Below are positions 1 to 9,245 of a DNA stretch of 64,000 nt, piece after piece; the first letter of the stretch is position 1, and every line of letters begins with the position of its first letter. Location of the stretch: positions 223,622,659 through 223,686,658 of the forward strand of contig CM076846.1 of assembly GCA_039519185.1 (NCBI GenBank), written 5' to 3'. The position numbers were made by a program, and so were the translations under genes. Below the pieces are notes generated by a model. It was not told the DNA's origin. It did not search any database and worked only from the letters and a program-made list of their open reading frames with translations. The DNA comes from Astragalus membranaceus. Its lineage: Eukaryota > Streptophyta > Magnoliopsida > Fabales > Fabaceae.

Positions 1-11
1 TATGTAATCCA

Positions 12-150
12 CACTACTAGAGAAAAAGACCTTTAGGAGCGCTTCTTTATAGTCTTTAGCAGCACTTTCAAGCGCTTCTTATCAATGCACTGCTAAAGAC
101 ACGATACCAAACAACAGCGCTTTCGAAGCACTCCAGTAGTTTCATGATAA
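12..150. mobile_element. CACTA-type transposon terminus fragment
   Basis: The segment starts with CACTACTAG at 12, the usual terminal motif of plant CACTA (En/Spm) transposons. It continues with repeated AGCGCTTTC/GCGCTTCTT-type subterminal motifs to about 150. It lies in the intron upstream of the receptor-kinase exon at 239. I see no matching second terminus inside the window, so the element either continues off the left edge or is a fragment. Confidence 0.5.
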
Positions 151-238
151 CATCGGTTGAAATATATAAAATGGCTTTTTATAAGGAGATTTACTTTATG
201 CAACAAAATGTATGACTTAATCTGAATTTTCTTGATAG

Positions 239-937
239 GATTGGAGTATATGCATCACGGTTGCATCCCGCCAATTGTTCACAGAGATGTTAAATCTAAA
301 AACATCTTACTAAATGAAAAATTCCATGGTAAACTAGCTGATTTTGGGCTTTCAAAGATCTTTTCTAATGAAGGTGACACTCATGTATCCACAGTTGTTG
401 CTGGCACCCCAGGATATCTTGATCCACAGTAAGTTATTATTGAGACAACATTTTACTTTTCCTTTTCACTCTTGATTGTTATATAGATTGAGTAGAATTT
501 TTTTTTTATTTTGTAGGTACAATAGATTACAAAGATTGAATGAAAAAAGTGATGTTTTCAGCTTTGGGGTAGTTTTGCTTGAGATTATTACAGGCCAACC
601 TGCAATAACCAAAACTGAAGAGAGAGTTCATATTATTCAATGGGTTGGTTCTATGTTGCTTGAAAGGGAACTCAAAGATATCGTGGATCCTAGATTACGA
701 GGAGAATTTGATATTCATTTGGTAAAGAAAGTCTTAGATATTGCAATGGTTTGTGTGGCACCCACTTCTATCAATAGGCCTACCATGAATCATGTAGTTA
801 TGGAATTGAAACAATGTTTAGAAAATAAGATAACTAAACAACCATCTGAATCTAATCACACTCAAGAAAGTTTAACTAGCAGCTTAAGTTCTGTCTCTTT
901 TTATAGAATTAGTGGAGAGAGCTCTCTAGAAAGGTAG
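239..937 (+). CDS. Malectin/LRR receptor-like kinase, 3' end (two last exons)
   Basis: C-terminal half of a plasma-membrane receptor-like Ser/Thr kinase of the malectin-LRR type (SIRK/FRK1/IOS1-like). Exon 239-428 follows an AG acceptor at 237-238 and encodes the catalytic loop HRDVKSKNILL, the metal-binding DFGLSK and the activation segment ending GTPGYLDPQ. A GT donor at 429 and AG acceptor at 515-516 bound an 86-bp intron. Exon 517-937 encodes KSDVFSFGVVLLE (subdomain IX), the RPTM arginine of subdomain XI and a Ser-rich tail, ending in TAG. The Q codon is split by the intron (CA|G). Residues seen: HRD Asp and DFG Asp are both present, so catalysis is possible. Odd: the APE-type motif reads DPQ instead of the usual DPE. 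The ectodomain, transmembrane helix and kinase N-lobe lie off the left edge. Family assignment is firm; the exact orthologue is not determined. Confidence 0.85.
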
Positions 938-1735
938 TGATTAAATTATATTCGAGAAGATTTATGCATGGTTATTGTAATTATATCTTCCTTCAGTAGA
1001 AACAATTGTATAGAGATAATTGGGGTTATCTGATATGGATATGATCCAAGTCCAACAGTGAATTTTTCTATTTTTAGTAAATTTTAATAAGATATTATTT
1101 TTATTTTTTAAAGAGCCCAACTGTCTTCCCTACCTTGGACTGGGGTGCCATCTATTCACCCTAAAATTTTTGTAACAAAAAAAGAGAAAAGATTTTTTTT
1201 ATTTGCTAGAATGTTTTCGACGAATTTTAGCATGGACCATCTAATATAAAGGTCTACAATGGACCTTGAACTTCACCATTAGATTCTTTGTCATCTGATA
1301 GATCCTCATGAACCATATACTTATTAGCAAACTACTCTTTATAAGGCTCCTTAATATCGTCGTCCAATCAATACTAGTTCCCTCTCTCTTCTCACCCTTC
1401 AATCCCAGTTGCAACAATTTCAGGAGCAAGACCCACATATTTAAAAACGTCATCAATTCTTCTATTTCTGAAATTTTAAGTCTTAAATTGTAACGTATGA
1501 ACCTATATTCTAGTTAGATAGTTAGTTAGAAGCTTGTTAGTTAGTTGGTTAGGTTGTTAAATGTTAGTTAGTCCATGGTTGTAACTAACTTGTATCCTAA
1601 GCCTTCTATATAAGGCTTTGACTAGATGCTTGTTAGAGCATGGCATGCATATCATGAAATAGCAATTCTAAGTTAGATTAGGATTGAGACATATCATTGT
1701 ATTCTAAGAGATAGAGAGAGTGGAGTGTCTGTGGG
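938..1735. other. Intergenic, kinase 3' flank
   Basis: AT-rich sequence with no convincing coding region. From about 1500 it has short GTTAGTTAGTTGG repeats and a TATA-like TCTATATAAGG near 1606. This resembles an LTR promoter, but I could not define two ends. Confidence 0.35.
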
Positions 1736-1867
1736 TTTGGATCCTCTGCTGCCTCTGCACCGTGCAGCAGGTAGCAGAACCGTCGGATTTAGAGAGAAGA
1801 TTTTCTCTCTCTAAATCTAACGGCTCTGCTGCCTGCTGCACGGTGCAGAGGTAGCAGAGGATCCAAA
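1736..1867. repeat. 132-bp fold-back (MITE-like) palindrome
   Basis: Near-perfect inverted repeat. The left arm starts TTTGGATCCTCTGCT at 1736 and the right arm ends AGCAGAGGATCCAAA at 1867. The centre is near 1801, with arms of about 62 bp and almost no loop. The arms contain CTGCACCGTGCAG/CTGCACGGTGCAG sub-palindromes. RNA from either strand would form one long hairpin. There is no coding capacity. The clear hairpin supports a fold-back MITE, but no target duplication was resolved. Confidence 0.75.
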
Positions 1868-2592
1868 TCTGGTAGAGCAAATTCTCTACCAAGAAAGCCT
1901 TGTAATATCTTTCTATTGTTTAATATTGATAGTTGGTCTTAATTAGCCTTAAATAAGTGCCAAAACTCCCAGAGTTAGGGATCAAGAGGGTGATTCTGAA
2001 CTGAGTTACCATGTTCTAGTGTGTTCTTCTTTCTGCACATTTCGGTTTTCTACACAAACAGTTCTCAAAAGGTGCTACATCAGCATCGCAGATAGCACTA
2101 GAATCTTGAATCACGTTTTTGTGCCCGTGACTAGGGAATTTTGCGCCACCATCCATTGCATCAGTGCTACGCTAGTGCTGCAGCATCTTGATGCAGTGGC
2201 TGTCTTGAGCACTTACTCTTATTGGTGATCATTTCACAACATAAATTAAATTCTCAATTTGGTAATATCGACTTTCCCTATAGGAAAAAAACAGCCTGTA
2301 AAATTAAACAAAGATTCACGTATTGCAATCGTAAAATAAAGTAACACTTAATTAGTTGATAGACTTGGACTTCAGACAAAAAAATAAGAGATAATATATG
2401 AGGTCGCACTATAGTCTATAGATAGGGTTTTTTATATCAATGGAGAACAAAAAGAAGGAATAATTCTCAAGTATGACAGAGGAAAGGCCGAAAGGGTTTC
2501 ATTTTTGTACTGGAAATTCCACATGGCAGATACAGTAGCACAGAAGCATGCGCTATAGTAACGATATTCGAGCTACCTAGCTAGCCAACCAT
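1868..2592. other. Intergenic
   Basis: No recognisable gene. The 69-codon reading frame at 2019-2228 has no family features I recognise. The flank ends in the first copy of the MULE target duplication (ATTAAAATA, 2593-2601). Confidence 0.5.
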
Positions 2593-2736
2593 ATTAAAAT
2601 AGGCAGTTTTTTTTCACCCCCCCCCCTCTCTTATACCATATACCTCCTTAAATGACCAAACGGACGAAACTACCCTTTAAAATCACAAAATTTTCAGAAA
2701 TACCTCAAATTTAGATAAATCCAGAAGTATATTTTT

Positions 2737-2975
2737 TTGATTTTCCGGAAATATCGCATTTTACGGTATTCCGGAACACATTTTACATTCCGAAAATACC
2801 GTAAAATGCGATATTTTCGGAAAATCAAAAAAACATGCTTCCGGATTTATCTAGATATGAGGTATTTCCGGAAATCCCTCAATATTGCCTTCCGAATTTA
2901 TCCCAACTTGATGTATTTCCGGAAATCCCTTAAAATTGCATTCCGAATTTATCATATAATATGGTGTTTCCGGAG
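2737..2975. repeat. Left subterminal TTCCGGAA array of the MULE
   Basis: About ten imperfect copies of a TTTCCGGAAAT palindrome, four of them exact TTCCGGAA, every 20-40 bp. They are separated by AT-rich spacers such as TTTATC and ATGAGGTA. The matching right-end array is at 7540-7770. Frames translated through the array only give FRKYR-type repeats and are not genes. Confidence 0.8.
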
Positions 2976-3081
2976 TGCAAAAATAAAAAATAAAACATTT
3001 ATTTGATTAATTAAAAACGCCTTCTACATTGATTTAAAATAACAGATTGCAACAACAAACAAAACGAAAACATAATAGAAA

Positions 3082-3504
3082 CTACTGAGATGGTGGAGTG
3101 AAACGACGAAGGATCTCAGCGACGGTCCTTCTGGTTTCGACGTATAAATGCAGATAACCCTTCCATTTAAAGATAACATGAATGGCCATCATGGCTTGGA
3201 CGTCATCGTCGTTGTTGACATCCATTGCAGACCAGTGCACACGTCCATTAACCCAAGCTGGTTTCCTATAAATTATACTAATTATTTCATGCCCGTCGCC
3301 TTCCGGTTGCACCTTACACAGTAGTCTCTCTTTTAGGGCAGCGAATGTTATGCTGTGTTTTAACCTACACTGGAACGTGTCTCGCCCCTCGAAACAGACA
3401 TCATCATCTTCGTTGATGATGATGCCCTGATGATCAATGAGGCCCTGATTAGTAAAAATGATAGTGAGGGAAGACTCTTCGACGTTGGCCATAGCCATCA
3501 TCAT
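3082..3504 (-). CDS. MULE accessory ORF, unknown function (140 aa)
   Basis: Intact 140-codon frame inside the MULE, on the same strand as the transposase and between it and the left terminus. The protein is acidic in patches (NEDDD, NNDDD) and has a compact globular look. A conserved-looking core, with EGRDTFQCRLKHSITF and then EIISIIYRKPAWVNGRVHW, is followed by an aromatic C-terminal part (FKWKGYLHLYVE). No DNA-binding zinc finger, signal peptide or membrane segment is visible. The Met at 3504 is used; a Met four codons further in is equally plausible. It vaguely recalls PB1-like N-terminal segments of MuDR proteins, but I would not assign that. It has stayed open while the neighbouring transposase decayed, so it may be newer, under selection, or supplied in trans. 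Confidence 0.6.
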   Translation of the reverse strand: MMMAMANVEESSLTIIFTNQGLIDHQGIIINEDDDVCFEGRDTFQCRLKHSITFAALKERLLCKVQPEGDGHEIISIIYRKPAWVNGRVHWSAMDVNNDDDVQAMMAIHVIFKWKGYLHLYVETRRTVAEILRRFTPPSQ

Positions 3505-5454
3505 TTTGTGTTGTGTGTATGAAATAAGTGAAACCCAATGGGTCTATTTATAGGGAAAATCTGAAACCCTAAAGTGAATTTCCACCGTTGGATGAAAAGT
3601 GGTCAGCAAAATCTAGACCGTTTGAAGTGTCGGCAAAATCTAGACCGTTAAATAGTGTCGGCAAAATCTAGACCGTCAAATAAAAAATTCATGGAATAAA
3701 ATTTAATATAATATAAACTCGTGGAATAAAATATAATATAATATAATACAATCATTTAATGGAAATGTAATCAACATCAGCTAGGAGGGTCGGTGCAACA
3801 TGATCTGGGACAAAAGAACACCATAACTGTACACGTCCAAGGTACGGATATAACCACGATCTAGCTTCAGCTGAAGCATATGCACCCCAAGTAGGATGAA
3901 TAGGAGGTACTGGACTAGTAGCGTTCAACATAACCCGAACCCAATGATTCCCATGGACAAACCCAACACAGAACAAGCGGCTCTGACTAGGAACATAGGC
4001 TCCTCTCAAAGGGAAGAATGTCCATGACCCACCATCATGAAGTGACAACATAACAAGGGCTATCTGATATCTAGTCACTATAACATGTCCCATGTCAGGC
4101 ATCGACATCCACTTCTCACGAGGTTGAAAGTCTTGTGGGAGAGAACCTAATGATTCCCTAACTGTCTGAATGTTGTTACCCATCACCTCTGAGTATTGAA
4201 ACCAATTTGAGTCCATCTCCTCAATCAAATCATTGCGAACTATTTGCTAGCTATGCTCCGAGTAATCAAGTGACGCGGAAATGCATCTGAAGCCACGGTT
4301 TCCATCCCCAATCACATTGATAATGTCATCAATGTACTTATGCATATGCTCTGGAAAGTGACTTACCAAATGGATGTCATGTTGTGCTCGCTCAGCTGCT
4401 GACCTCTGTGATGGTAATTGGGAGACTTACTGTGAGGACCGCTGGGGAAGTCTCTGTGATGAAATCTGGGTGGGTTTCTTAACTGGGCTCAAAGACGCAT
4501 CCACGTGCTCCCAATAAGAAGGATCTCTCTTCACATCATACTCTTTCTTCTTCTTCTTTGGTGCACCCCTAGTCTTGACTTTGTGCTTAGGTGGAACCAT
4601 GGTTGTAGTGCTTTTGAATACATAATCATCAAGACCTCTCTTCCAGACACATCTTTCCTCAAGAGACATCTCAGCCCATTGCCTCCAAACCTCCTCTATT
4701 GTATAGCTTATGTCACATTCAAGTGACACTTGTTTCACCCGCTCCTCATCCATACTCTCAATACTCAGCCTCATCCAATGAGGGTCAATCATCTCTGTTG
4801 GGATTCGATAGCCATGTAGGTGCAAATTCCCAAGCTCACAAGAACAATGTAACCCATGAGTAACTTTAATCACACAACCAGCACAACGGGTCTTATCGGT
4901 CCCTACTCCATCCAACATGCCTTCAAACTCATGAGCTATATGATTCAATACCTCATGAGACACCAAACCGTGTAGATTCTTGTAGAATGGAGTGTTGTGC
5001 CGGGCATCTACACGGTTGATACTCTTTTGAAAAGAACCGACAATTTTATCAATTTGTGCATTGATCATCCCAAGCATGGATTCCCAACTTCTGCATAAGT
5101 CACCTCCACTAGAACCCAGTGACCTCTTCAATGACCAATGGGCTGACTCAACCCTATATGTAACAAATTAAAACACATAAGAAAAAATTTGACTCGAAAT
5201 TAATTTAAAACACATAGGCAAAATATTAACGTACCTATTAGTCGTGGTGTTTCCATAGTGTTTCACTTTATCCGTCCACGGCCCACAAAATCTTTCCCTG
5301 TGAGGATACAGCCAATACTTGTTCACATATTTGATAAGCTGGGGTATATCAGCACATGATTGTTCAAAATCATGCAAATTCTCATAAAATTCATCCTCAA
5401 ATACAGAGTCAACTATTGCATGCCAAAGACTCATCACTGACTTCAGGAATTTCT

Positions 5455-6565
5455 AACGAGTAGAAATACCCAAGTGCACCATCCCTAATACATCAGAGAT
5501 AATATTTCCTGTCTAAATACTGAACATCACTATAAATTTTTTCACTGAATAACAACAAGACAGTCTTAAACATAATTAAGACCATAAACCATCAGTGAAA
5601 TACAGTGTTCAATATCGTACAAGAAAGCGGAAATAAATACATAACGCTAAAGACAAAATGTCTTGATACACAGATGACAAGGAAAGATATAAACTTAAGC
5701 ATAAAAGCTAAGTCTTCAGCAACCATCCAAGTACGACCTACTCGTGCCTCTTGGATCTCCACTTTCCCTGTTTCTCTGTAAAACAACAACATATAAACAG
5801 TGAGATACAATCTCAGTGAGTTCTACCGAGACCCCTAATAACACTCTCGGTTCAATTATGAAACCATTCGAACACAACACCGATTGCGCGAACGCTAAGC
5901 CCGGTGAACCGCATTCTTTAACTTTTAATATAATGCCGACTGCGCGAACGCTAAGCCCGGCTAACCTGTTATAACTCAGTACGACACCGACTGCGCGAAC
6001 GCTAAGCCCGGTGTATCGCACAACAAACTTTTTAACATAACACCGACTGCGCGTACGCTAAGCTCGGCGAACCCCCTTACCAATAGTACTTTCCCTAATG
6101 GCACGGGGTCTAGGGTAAGGGTGCATGACTACCCCACCTAGTATGTTAGCATCATGGGTCGTCACCCAAACTCGATATAATATATATATATCCACTATCA
6201 TATGAACTCATAGTTCATTTACATTAGATCTTTTTTTTGAACATTTAGTTCTACAAGACTAGCATATTATGTGTTCGCTCCCGTATACTATTTTACGGTT
6301 TTTCGAATTAAACATAACTTTGTAAACCATTATGAAAACCTTTGAAAATAGATTCAAAATCATGGCATTATAAGCCTAATATCATTGGAAGAGGGTTAGG
6401 AAAGGATTAAAAGAGGATTGGAATCGGTCGGGATCGTTTCGGGCACTTTTGGAAAATTTGGACAGAACACTGCGCACGGTCCGTGCTCCCACACGCACGG
6501 GTCGTGCACCCTGTAAGTCCTCTTTGAAAAATACAAACCGAAAGGGGCGCACGGTCAGTGGGGCT
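5455..6565. mobile_element. Foreign insertion inside the MULE transposase, unclassified
   Basis: The transposase reading breaks after FPEA near 6565 and resumes near 5455. The DNA between has no similarity to the gene and is probably inserted. It contains a four-copy tandem repeat (5876-6075) and two short near-repeats CGCACGGTC/CACGGGTCGTGC near 6470-6560. Neither LTR ends nor a target duplication could be fixed, so the element type is open. Boundaries are approximate. Confidence 0.45.
5876..6075. repeat. Tandem repeat, four units of 51-56 bp
   Basis: The core TGCGCGAACGCTAAGCCCGG recurs at about 5885, 5941, 5992 and 6048 (last copy GCGTACGCTAAGCTCGG), each preceded by ACCGA. The array is GC-rich compared with its surroundings. 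Confidence 0.8.
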
Positions 6566-7539
6566 TCGGGAAACACAACTTTGATAGCATTCATCAATCC
6601 CTCATCACAGTCCGTGAGGATAACCTGAGGAAGTGGGATATCTAATACCATCAAATCTTTTAGGCTATGCAAAACCCATGTGTAGTCATCATATCTCTCG
6701 TGAGACAAGTAAGCAAATGCAACAGAAAATGTCAACTCAGTAGAAGTGACACCAACAATCTCAAGTAGAGGCAATGCATATTTGTTGGTCTTGAAGGTGC
6801 AGTCCATAATCAAGACATTAGGAAACATCCTCAATAACTTGATACTATCAGGGTGTGACCACATGATCTCCTCAACAATATCAGTTCCTTCAAGCCGCCT
6901 GGTCCAACAAATATAATGATGAGACTGAATCAGTGTCAGAAGCTCCTGCATCTCAGTCCTACTTCCTCTCTTTCCCTTCCGGAGACTATTGCGGGTTCTA
7001 TACAGTTGTGAAATGTTACTCAAATTATTGGTAAATCTCCTCTTTATTGACTCTAGACTTTTTGCTGCTTTCACTCCCAACCACATATGCTCCTCAACTG
7101 CTAACCGCTCCTCCTTGTTGAACTTACCAAATATTGTTGCTCCAAGGATAGTCTTAAGAGGCTCATGGTTGTGAATTCCACACATAACTTTGACCTTCCA
7201 ATCAAGACTAGGAGGATCGAGTGGTTTAGCTTTCAATCTAAATAGACAACCACACCTTTTTGAGGTCTTGTGTCTACTAGAACGCCCAACATCTACTCCA
7301 CTATATCTCCCATGCCTATCACAACCAAAAACAATCTTATTTTTCTTCCCTTTACCATTCTCACTCGACTCGGATCGAATAATAATGACAATTACCCCGT
7401 TGGCTTTTCCGATATCTCTAGCCCAACGGGTAACAATATCCCGAGTAGGAAAAACCTGTGATGTGGTAAACGCATCCGATAAATCCATAAAGGGGCCTCT
7501 GCCATCTGTCGTAGCCATATTGGTAAAAAAAGCTAAAAA

Positions 7540-7770
7540 TTCAATTTCCGGAAATATGTTAAACAACGGTATTTTCAGAAGTTTAAAAAATAAAACTTTC
7601 CCGAAATACGTCAAAAAAAGGTATTTCCGGAAGGTTAAAAATTTGAATTTCCGGAAATACCTAACAGTGAGTATTTCCGGAAGCATAACTTGTATTCCGG
7701 AAATACCCTATTTCCGGAAATTTGAACTGATAATATTTCCGGAAATACATTTTTTTTAGATATTTCCGAA
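7540..7770. repeat. Right subterminal TTCCGGAA array of the MULE
   Basis: Seven exact TTCCGGAA palindromes and about three degenerate ones within 230 bp, mostly as TATTTCCGGAAATAC. They lie directly upstream of the transposase start, so they sit where its promoter should be as well as in the terminal region. Confidence 0.82.
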
Positions 7771-7894
7771 AATCTTACAATTTTGTGGGGCCTGATCAGA
7801 TTTTGGTAAAAATTAAAGGAGTATTTTTGGGTTAAAATCAAATATCGGGCATGGGGTTTAATCGGGGGTACAAAAAAAAACATCCATTAAAATA

Positions 7895-8593
7895 ATGCAC
7901 GTTGTATGACCATAGCACTAAAGCCCACATTACATTTTGTTGTAGCCGTCGTTATCATAGTCATCATCATTAACAATATCATTAGTTACACTAATATGTG
8001 TGTTTATGATGCCAAAAAAGAAGAATATATATACATACACGTGCTGAGCAATATTGAGTTTAGAGAGATTTTCAAGAGCACGCTTTGGGTTGAATCAAGG
8101 AGACAGGACCACTGACTGACCTCACTACTCTTAAGAGAATGTCTCTTGCATTGGTTAGCTAACAAATGGTACAAGTAACCAATTAAATAATACCCCCTTA
8201 AAGATCATCAAAAAGATCGATTAATACACTTAAGTACATGGATTGCATTAAACTATTTTAAAACAAGCTTAAAGTGACAGTCGCTTTCTAGCCCTTGATC
8301 TTAATCATGGGTGTTATAATTGCTAGACCTTTCTGTGACCTAAAAGGTTGTGTAATTCACTTCCCAGTTCCCATTGTTACTTTCACTACTTTCACCGTAA
8401 CCATCCCAGTAATTCATAAAAGGAAATACAATTGCAATGGAAGTATCAAAAGCATTAGTGTAGGCAAAAGCGCCCTCTATGATCTCATGCATGCATGATA
8501 ATAAACATAGTAACTAGAAAACACTATCATTAATGAGAGTTTCAAACAATGAAGAAAGCTACATTTTCCACAATGAACAAAATTACAACTTTG
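7895..8593. other. Intergenic
   Basis: AT-rich, no gene recognised. Small frames at 7906-8115 and 8295-8498 show no family signature. Confidence 0.5.
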
Positions 8594-8611
8594 GCTAGAG
8601 CATAAAGACAT

Positions 8612-8787
8612 ATTTTTTGGTTACGTGTTATTAGTGTGCAGTATCCATCGATTTTGCCGATGACTAATCTACACCGGGGAACCTGGTTGGCCATGTGTAT
8701 GATTAAAATGAGAGTTTGGGAGAATCGAACCCAAGACCTTTCCCATGAAATGCAAAAACATTTCCACTAGACCAAATGCCCAATGTC
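8612..8787 (-). mobile_element. tRNA-derived SINE (family 1)
   Basis: Read on the minus strand it begins with a tRNA-like head. A box-A-like TTTGGTCTAGTGGAAA lies near 8775-8760 and a box-B GGGTTCGATTCTCCC near 8735-8721, and the element ends in A-rich sequence (T run at 8613-8618 on +). Near-identical 18-bp flanks starting GCTAGAGCATAA occur at 8594-8611 and 8788-8805 with two differences, consistent with target-site duplication. It is not a functional tRNA: there is no acceptor-stem pairing or anticodon arm I can fold. Confidence 0.78.
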
Positions 8788-8892
8788 GCTAGAGCATAAG
8801 GATATGTTAATAACTTTTTTTGAAGTTGGGACCCGCAATATGAGCCACAACATCATGATTTTTTACGTTTTCGCAACCGCAATTAAGATCAC

Positions 8893-9184
8893 ATTAACTA
8901 GATTTGAGTGCGATTCTACATAAACACAACCATAATTTAAAGTTCTAACGTTAATCATTATCACCGGATGAAGTAATTAGTTAACAAAATTTGAATATGA
9001 TTCTACATAGAGTATCAGAGATCCCAACACAACCAGAATTTAAAGTTCTAACGTTAATCATTTTCACGAGATGAAATAATTAGTTAACAAAATTTGACTG
9101 CGATTCTACATAATATCAAGGATCACGACATAACAAGAATTTAAAAGCCTCATGTTAATCTTTGTCATTGGATGAAATAACTAG
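8893..9184. repeat. Three-copy tandem repeat, about 87-103 bp
   Basis: Three units begin TTAACWARATTTGA at about 8893, 8980 and 9083. They share GATTCTACATA, CAAGAATTTAAA/CCAGAATTTAAA, and end GATGAARTAAYTAG. The first unit lacks the ATCAGAGATCCC-type middle. Located just 3' of the bHLH gene stop. Confidence 0.75.
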
Positions 9185-9245
9185 ATGTTAAGGGTTCTTT
9201 GACCCTTTTTACATCTTTCCTTCCAAGATATTGATAACAATAATT

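Larger units (their letters stand above)
3752..7518 (-). pseudogene. FAR1/MULE transposase with C-terminal OTU-like domain, broken
   Basis: Transposase that would bind and cut the MULE ends. The start at 7518 (MATTDGRG) is chosen because upstream codons only translate the terminal repeats. The first block (7518 to about 6565) has the FAR1-type zinc-binding region (CGCLFRLKAK ... CGIHNHEP) and the DDE core up to MDCTFKTNKY and ILTDCDEGL (two Asp residues). It is then cut by an insertion. The frame resumes near 5455 (LWHAIVDS ... NTTTNR). An 81-bp intron (5234-5154, GT-AG) joins it to VESAHWSLKRSLGSS. The tail runs to 3752 and contains an OTU-like protease domain (GDGNRGF ... GNHWVRV). Lesions: TAA at 4429-4427, TAG at 4249-4247, the insertion, and Arg where OTU enzymes have catalytic Cys (GDGNC). 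No active transposase can be made from this copy. Confidence 0.82.
2602..7885 (-). mobile_element. Mutator-like element (MULE) with OTU-type transposase gene and accessory ORF, 5284 bp
   Basis: Both ends are defined from sequence. A 9-bp direct duplication ATTAAAATA flanks it at 2593-2601 and 7886-7894, the target-site size typical of Mutator. The termini are inverted: GGCAGTTTTTTTTCACCCCC on the left, and on the right, read inward on the minus strand, GGATG, a T-run, GTACCCCC. Subterminal regions on both sides carry TTCCGGAA motifs. The element encodes a decayed FAR1/MULE transposase with OTU-like tail (7518-3752, -) and a separate intact 140-codon ORF (3504-3082, -). A roughly 1.1-kb foreign segment splits the transposase. 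It cannot mobilise itself as it stands, because the transposase has two in-frame stops, an insertion and a mutated OTU cysteine. Confidence 0.88.

Noticed and set aside
1490..2010. Solo LTR with TATA near 1606 and the fold-back inside
   Set aside because: No convincing TG...CA ends or 5-bp duplication were found; kept only as a note.
2737..3006. 89-codon frame on + with FRKYR repeats
   Set aside because: It is a translation of the TTCCGGAA terminal array; the periodic peptide follows the DNA repeat and occurs in several frames.
7519..7686. N-terminal extension of the MULE transposase
   Set aside because: The upstream 56 codons also read the TTCCGGAA array; the natural start is MATTDGRG at 7518.
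8700..8787. tRNA gene
   Set aside because: A and B boxes are present, but no cloverleaf or acceptor stem is visible, and target duplications with an A-rich tail mark a SINE.
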